A DNA stretch of 45,270 bases, taken from NCBI GenBank assembly GCA_049889655.1, contig JBMHCY010000081.1, forward strand, positions 1 to 45,270, given 5' to 3'. Under the pieces are notes generated by a model. That model was not told the DNA's origin. It did no database searches and saw only the letters and a list, made by a program, of their open reading frames with translations. Each line of letters opens with the position of its first letter. Position 1 is the stretch's first letter. Positions 42,919 to 45,270 of the stretch are shown here, piece by piece. A program made the position numbers and the translations under genes. The stretch comes from UBA1172 sp049889655. GTDB lineage: Bacteria; Pseudomonadota; Alphaproteobacteria; Puniceispirillales; UBA1172.

Positions 42919-43881
42919 ATGGCCAATGCCAGCAGCAAAAAGAAGCGCAGCAAAAAATCCAATGGGCTGACGACCCATGCCTTTCTTTTTGTTGCCTCGA
43001 TCGCGCTGCTGCTCATAGGCAAGGCCGATATCACCGCGATGAATTCTCTTCGCGGGATCTTCTCCGGGCTCACCGTTCCTGTTGTTGATGTGATCTCAGT
43101 ACCGTTCCGGGCTGTCTATTCGATGATGGACAGCATGACGGCGGTTGCCAATCTGCGGGAAGAAAACCTGCGGCTGAAAGAAGATATCCAGCGGCTTCAG
43201 CAACACCGCCGCAAGGCCGAAGTGCTGCAAAGTGAAAACCGCCAGTTGCGATCGGTCAGCGGGGCGATCATCCCGGCCGGGGCGACGCCGATATCGGCCC
43301 GTGTTGTCGCCCTCAATGCCGGCACTTTCGCCCATAGTGTGATGGTCAATGTCGGCAAAATGAACGGCATCCGCAAGGGCAATGCGGTAACAACCAATAA
43401 CGGACTTGTCGGGTTTGTTGTCGATGTCGGCCCGAAACACAGCCAGATCCTGCTGCTTACCGATATCAACGCCATGATCCCTGTCATCCTGTCGGCATCA
43501 TCCTGGCCGGCGACAACGGCGGGGCTGAACAGCACGTTCATGGATTTGCGGTTTCTTTCCGCCGAGGCCAATGTCAAGGTCGGTGACCTTGTTCAGACTT
43601 CTGGGCATGGCGGTGTGCTGCCCCCGGGCATCCCTGTCGGCCGGATCAACAGTATTCAGGATGGCCGGATCACTGTCGCGCCGGTGGTTGACCTGAAACG
43701 GCTGAGTTTCGTGACCATCCTGACCATGGCGGAAGACCCGGGTTATGCTGTTGATGATCTGCTGGAACAGTCCTATCAGGTGCTGCCGCCGCAGGATGAA
43801 GGCTTCTCGCTCGAAGGGCTGAATGCGCTTGGGCAGCGGTCCAAAACTGATGTCTCCGGGGCGGAAGGGGCGCGGCAATGA
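42919..43881 (+). CDS. mreC: Rod shape-determining protein MreC
   Basis: A 320-residue periplasmic scaffold of the elongation complex. Basic cytoplasmic start (SSKKKRSKKS), one membrane segment (about 20-36), a coiled coil (about 72-112) and a beta-rich C-terminal domain. I use the ATG at 42919 with GAGG five bases before it, rather than a GTG at 42913 that overlaps the ribosome site. Its TGA overlaps the mreD ATG (ATGA). Confidence 0.94.
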   Translation: MANASSKKKRSKKSNGLTTHAFLFVASIALLLIGKADITAMNSLRGIFSGLTVPVVDVISVPFRAVYSMMDSMTAVANLREENLRLKEDIQRLQQHRRKAEVLQSENRQLRSVSGAIIPAGATPISARVVALNAGTFAHSVMVNVGKMNGIRKGNAVTTNNGLVGFVVDVGPKHSQILLLTDINAMIPVILSASSWPATTAGLNSTFMDLRFLSAEANVKVGDLVQTSGHGGVLPPGIPVGRINSIQDGRITVAPVVDLKRLSFVTILTMAEDPGYAVDDLLEQSYQVLPPQDEGFSLEGLNALGQRSKTDVSGAEGARQ

Positions 43882-44399
43882 CCAAAATCCCGCGCCATGC
43901 CGATCGTGAACTGCTGTTTCAGGTGCTGGGGACAGTCGCTCTGCTGGTGATGGCATTTGTCGAAATCGCCCTCGGCCAGTATCCGGTGTTTTTCGGTTCC
44001 ACCCCGCAGATCATGCTGATGACGGCGGTGTTGACCCTCATCTATCTGCCGGTGGCATTGCCGCTGATCGCCATCGTGCTCGCCGGGATTATCTTTGATC
44101 TGGTGCAGGGGGCACCGCTCGGTTTCAGCACGGGAATGCTGGTGCTGGCATCGATGGTCGTGCTGTCACGCCGGTCGATGCTGATCCATGCCGATGCCAG
44201 TACGGTCTGGTATGAATTCGCTCTCATTCTCTTTGGCGTGCAGGTCTACAGTCTGGTGATCATCACGCTGTGGGCAGGGGAAGTGCCCGCGGTAAGGCCG
44301 CTGCTTTCCCAATACGGGATCACGGTTCTGCTGTTTCCGGTCCTCAACTGGATGCTGGCCCCGATCCGCCTCTTTGATCTGGTGGAGCGCCCGTCATGA
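43878..44399 (+). CDS. mreD: Rod shape-determining protein MreD
   Basis: A 173-residue integral membrane protein with about five membrane segments, part of the elongation complex with MreC and PBP2. Primary sequence is weakly conserved in this family; identity rests on topology, the block IIFDLVQGAPLGFSTGML, which is typical of MreD, and its position. It overlaps mreC and mrdA by four bases each. Confidence 0.92.
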   Translation: MTKIPRHADRELLFQVLGTVALLVMAFVEIALGQYPVFFGSTPQIMLMTAVLTLIYLPVALPLIAIVLAGIIFDLVQGAPLGFSTGMLVLASMVVLSRRSMLIHADASTVWYEFALILFGVQVYSLVIITLWAGEVPAVRPLLSQYGITVLLFPVLNWMLAPIRLFDLVERPS

Positions 44400-45270
44400 T
44401 CACGAAGCGGACACGTGATTATCAAAGCAAAATGTCGCGTCGGGCATTTTTCCTGGGTGGGGTCCAGGCGGCGCTGATCGGCGGGATCGCAGCCCGGCTC
44501 TATTACCTTCAGGTTGTTCAGGGCAGCCAGTACACCAAGCTTTCCGACCGTAACAAATATGATTTCCGCATCATCCCGCCGTCGCGGGGGCGGCTCTATG
44601 ATGCCGAAGGCCGGTTGCTGGCCGGCAATGCCGAAGCCTATGAGCTCAGCATCATTCCCGATTATGCCGGTGATGTGCCGAAGGTTCTTGATGTATTGTC
44701 CTCGCTGATCGAACTGACGGATGAAGAGATTGCCCAGGTGCTGGAAGAGGCCAGTGACCAGCCATCATTCCTGCCGGTCCCGATCCGGTCTGACCTGACT
44801 CAGCGGGAAGTCTCGCGTCTCGTTGTCCGCAGCCCCGAATTGCCGGGTGTCAATTTCGACCGCATCCAGAAGCGGATTTATCCTCAGGGCATGATCGCCG
44901 GTCATCTGACGGGGTATGTCAATCGGGTGACGAAGGATGAGATCAAGGATGGCCTGATCAACCGTGAGTTGGCCAATCTTTCCATCGGCAAGTCCGGGGC
45001 GGAAAAGGCCCTTGAAGATAACCTGCGCGGCAGGCCTGGGCGTGAACGGGTTCTGGTCAACGCGCTGGGGCGGCCGATCCGGAGTTTTGTTGATGAAAAA
45101 CCTGCCCCGGGCAGGGATGTCAGCCTCAGCATTGATATGGATCTGCAGTTGCAGGCGCTGAAAGCCCTCAAGGTCGGGCGGCACAATGTCCTGAACCGCG
45201 GCAGCAGGCGTGTCCGTCAGGCGATCGAGGCTGATCCGGTTCTGGCCAGTATTGTTGAGCCCGATGAAGA
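44396..45270 (+). CDS. mrdA: Penicillin-binding protein 2, N-terminal part (cut by window edge)
   Basis: The transpeptidase of the elongation complex; 291 codons are visible before the right edge. The order is cytoplasmic start, membrane anchor (about 15-35), then the dimerisation region with SRGRLYDAEGRLLAGN, the HLTGYVNRVTKDE and IGKSGAEKALEDNLRG blocks and VLVNALGRPIRSF. The catalytic SxxK lies outside. After LSIDMDLQLQALKAL the sequence continues RHNVLNRGSRRVRQAIEADP rather than the usual AAVVV strand, so there is an insertion of at least 30 residues. The ATG overlaps the mreD stop by four bases. Confidence 0.93.
   Translation, partial: MITKRTRDYQSKMSRRAFFLGGVQAALIGGIAARLYYLQVVQGSQYTKLSDRNKYDFRIIPPSRGRLYDAEGRLLAGNAEAYELSIIPDYAGDVPKVLDVLSSLIELTDEEIAQVLEEASDQPSFLPVPIRSDLTQREVSRLVVRSPELPGVNFDRIQKRIYPQGMIAGHLTGYVNRVTKDEIKDGLINRELANLSIGKSGAEKALEDNLRGRPGRERVLVNALGRPIRSFVDEKPAPGRDVSLSIDMDLQLQALKALKVGRHNVLNRGSRRVRQAIEADPVLASIVEPDE

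Overview
The window looks like a piece of an alphaproteobacterial chromosome. The clearest marker is a circularly permuted two-piece tmRNA gene (about 30530-30815, minus strand), which sits directly upstream of an alpha-type SspB gene. The gene set (hflK-hflC-degP-like, thyA-folA, psd-pssA, glcDEF, ilvBHC, mreBCD) and the zinc-less L36 protein agree with this. Sulfoacetaldehyde acetyltransferase and glycolate oxidase would suit a marine or sulfonate-using heterotroph (Rhodospirillales/SAR116-like), but the family cannot be fixed from the sequence alone. DNA is GC-rich and densely packed; no tRNA, rRNA, insertion sequence, prophage or CRISPR array is visible.

Layout. 1-1110: the start of a short-chain dehydrogenase gene running off the left edge, then an A+T-richer toxin-antitoxin pair, the only obviously foreign-looking patch. 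1121-5402: xsc behind a repeat-containing control region, pyrimidine genes pyrC-pyrE, a glutaredoxin and a small membrane protein. 5504-9050: LysE-type exporter, CaiB/BaiF CoA-transferase, and a leftward operon of methyltransferase, 44-residue membrane protein and HDAC-like deacetylase. 9143-12781: BetB-like aldehyde dehydrogenase, ureohydrolase, YbaK-like deacylase, HD-domain protein. 12803-17551: sugar-phosphate block fbp, tkt, gap, rpe. 17571-21272: psd-pssA, then leftward LysE, DM13, azlD and azlC genes. 21369-28315: pgk, gph, msrA, rpmJ, glcDEF. 28312-30850: fumarase, sspB, ssrA, all leftward. 30952-38140: thyA-folA, Mrp/ApbC, hflKC, DegP-like protease, miaA. 38109-41758: ilvBHC behind an attenuator-like terminator. 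41872-45270: mreBCD and the start of PBP2, cut by the right edge.

How the genes fit together. Fbp, transketolase, GAPDH, ribulose-phosphate epimerase and Pgk cover the reductive/regenerative sugar-phosphate steps; Gph makes glycolate from phosphoglycolate and GlcDEF oxidises it to glyoxylate. SspB is the adaptor that hands tmRNA-tagged proteins to ClpXP, so tag source and tag reader are neighbours. All five tail-to-tail gene pairs overlap by exactly four bases through their stop codons, leaving no room for intergenic terminators.

Most of the window is conserved core metabolism. I found no clear new multi-gene system. The best leads are the doubly coupled 44-residue protein beside the deacetylase, the TauR-like repeats before xsc, the HD-domain protein with a diiron-oxygenase-like ligand set, the ilvB leader, and the uniform stop-codon overlaps.
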